Shown one piece after another: positions 5,285 to 5,672 of a DNA stretch of 5,672 bases. The notes under the pieces are model-generated. The model made no database searches. It saw nothing but the letters and a program-made list of their open reading frames with translations, and was not told the DNA's origin. The DNA comes from Candidatus Dadabacteria bacterium (GTDB lineage: Bacteria; Desulfobacterota_D; UBA1144; Nemesobacterales; UBA2774), in contig DAOVUC010000122.1 in assembly GCA_030632765.1 (NCBI GenBank), positions 1 through 5,672 of the forward strand, given 5' to 3'. The position numbers and the translations under genes are program-made. Within the stretch, counting starts at the first letter, position 1; each line of letters opens with the position of its first letter.

Positions 5285-5672
5285 ATGTCTAAAAAGTCCA
5301 TACTTGTTGTTTTGGCTTTAACCTTATTTTCCATCACATCCGCGTTAGCGCAAATAATTGTGGTTCCACCTGAGTTTGAGAATCAACCAGGAACGCCTTC
5401 AGAGAGTTTTTTTCTTTGTTCTATTTTGACAAATGGGTTACGTGTACAGATAATATATCCGGCTGACGATTTGGTAGCGGGCGTAATAGGCGGATTTAAC
5501 ATAAGAACAATAGAAGGTTTTCCCGGTTTTGGCTCCTTTGTCCTTCCGAATATAAACATTGTAGTATCTACTACTAACGTTGAGCCCGGGGAACTGAGCG
5601 ATGTATTTGCTGATAATACAGGCCCTGATGCACAAACAGTATTTTCAGGTGACCTAAATATTGGGCCTATAC
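5285..5672 (+). CDS. Exported protein of unknown function, N-terminal part (3' end outside window)
   Basis: The frame opens at ATG 5285 after a very strong Shine-Dalgarno (AAAAGGAGG, 5271-5279, five bases before the start) and stays open to the window edge; 129 residues are visible. Residues 1-22 are a classical signal peptide: SKK, a hydrophobic core (ILVVLALTLF), then SALA with likely cleavage before Gln23. The mature part is rich in Val, Ile, Gly, Asn and Pro and looks like beta-sheet. Its run of elements (RVQIIYPADDL 53-63, a GFNIR strand 70-74, LPNINIVVSTT 87-97, ELSDVFADNTGPDAQTVFSG 103-122) recalls a domain I know from proteins with PEP-CTERM-type sorting tails; that is memory, not a search. 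The tail lies outside the window. Upstream, TTGACT (5223-5228) could be a -35, but no convincing -10 follows. It is transcribed divergently from pyrE across a 200-bp gap. Confidence 0.85.
   Translation, partial: MSKKSILVVLALTLFSITSALAQIIVVPPEFENQPGTPSESFFLCSILTNGLRVQIIYPADDLVAGVIGGFNIRTIEGFPGFGSFVLPNINIVVSTTNVEPGELSDVFADNTGPDAQTVFSGDLNIGPI

Noticed and set aside
5438..5635. 65-codon minus-strand open frame
   Set aside because: It lies opposite the exported-protein gene, has no ribosome site and no recognisable protein features; it is a shadow of the real frame.

Overview
The window looks like chromosomal housekeeping DNA from a Gram-negative-type bacterium with moderately low GC (by eye roughly 40%). 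The signs are an RseP-type intramembrane protease, a sigma-54 activator of the NtrC type, E. coli-like promoters and an exported protein with a classical signal peptide. The protein flavour suggests a deltaproteobacterial-like or related uncultured lineage, but I cannot place it further. I see no RNA genes, insertion sequences, CRISPR arrays or phage genes.

Layout. (1) 1-432 (+): C-terminal third of the site-2 protease RseP, cut by the left edge. (2) 433-624: intergenic, with a possible promoter and a small palindrome. (3) 625-1056 (+): a small NTF2/SnoaL-fold protein of unknown substrate. (4) 2938-1136 (-): a two-gene sulfate assimilation operon, a CysP-type (PiT family) permease followed 15 nt later by an iron-sulfur APS reductase (CysH). 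(5) 2939-3118: divergent regulatory region. (6) 3119-4498 (+): a sigma-54-dependent activator with a degenerate receiver, a complete AAA+ domain and a Fis-type helix-turn-helix. (7) 5084-4539 (-): PyrE, convergent with the activator. (8) 5285-5672 (+): start of an exported protein, cut by the right edge.

The most interesting part is the block 1136-4498. The strand that reads into cysP carries TGGCATTTAATTTGCA, a 14 of 16 match to the sigma-54 -24/-12 consensus with exact GG-N10-GC spacing. The gene transcribed away from it encodes a sigma-54 activator. Between them lie two dyads, 88 and 110 bp upstream of the predicted cysP start site, where such activators usually bind. Both dyads also overlap the activator's own sigma-70-type promoter. 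The economical model is a local circuit: the activator senses a sulfur-related or cytoplasmic signal, drives sulfate uptake and reduction through sigma-54, and limits its own synthesis. Sulfate assimilation is usually described under CysB/Cbl, CymR or S-box control, so this arrangement deserves a test.

Start codons are another theme. cysP begins with TTG. The conserved N-terminus of cysH has no ATG, GTG or TTG, but a strong Shine-Dalgarno sits 9 nt before an in-frame ATT. pyrE has no close Shine-Dalgarno, and its best promoter would give an almost leaderless mRNA.
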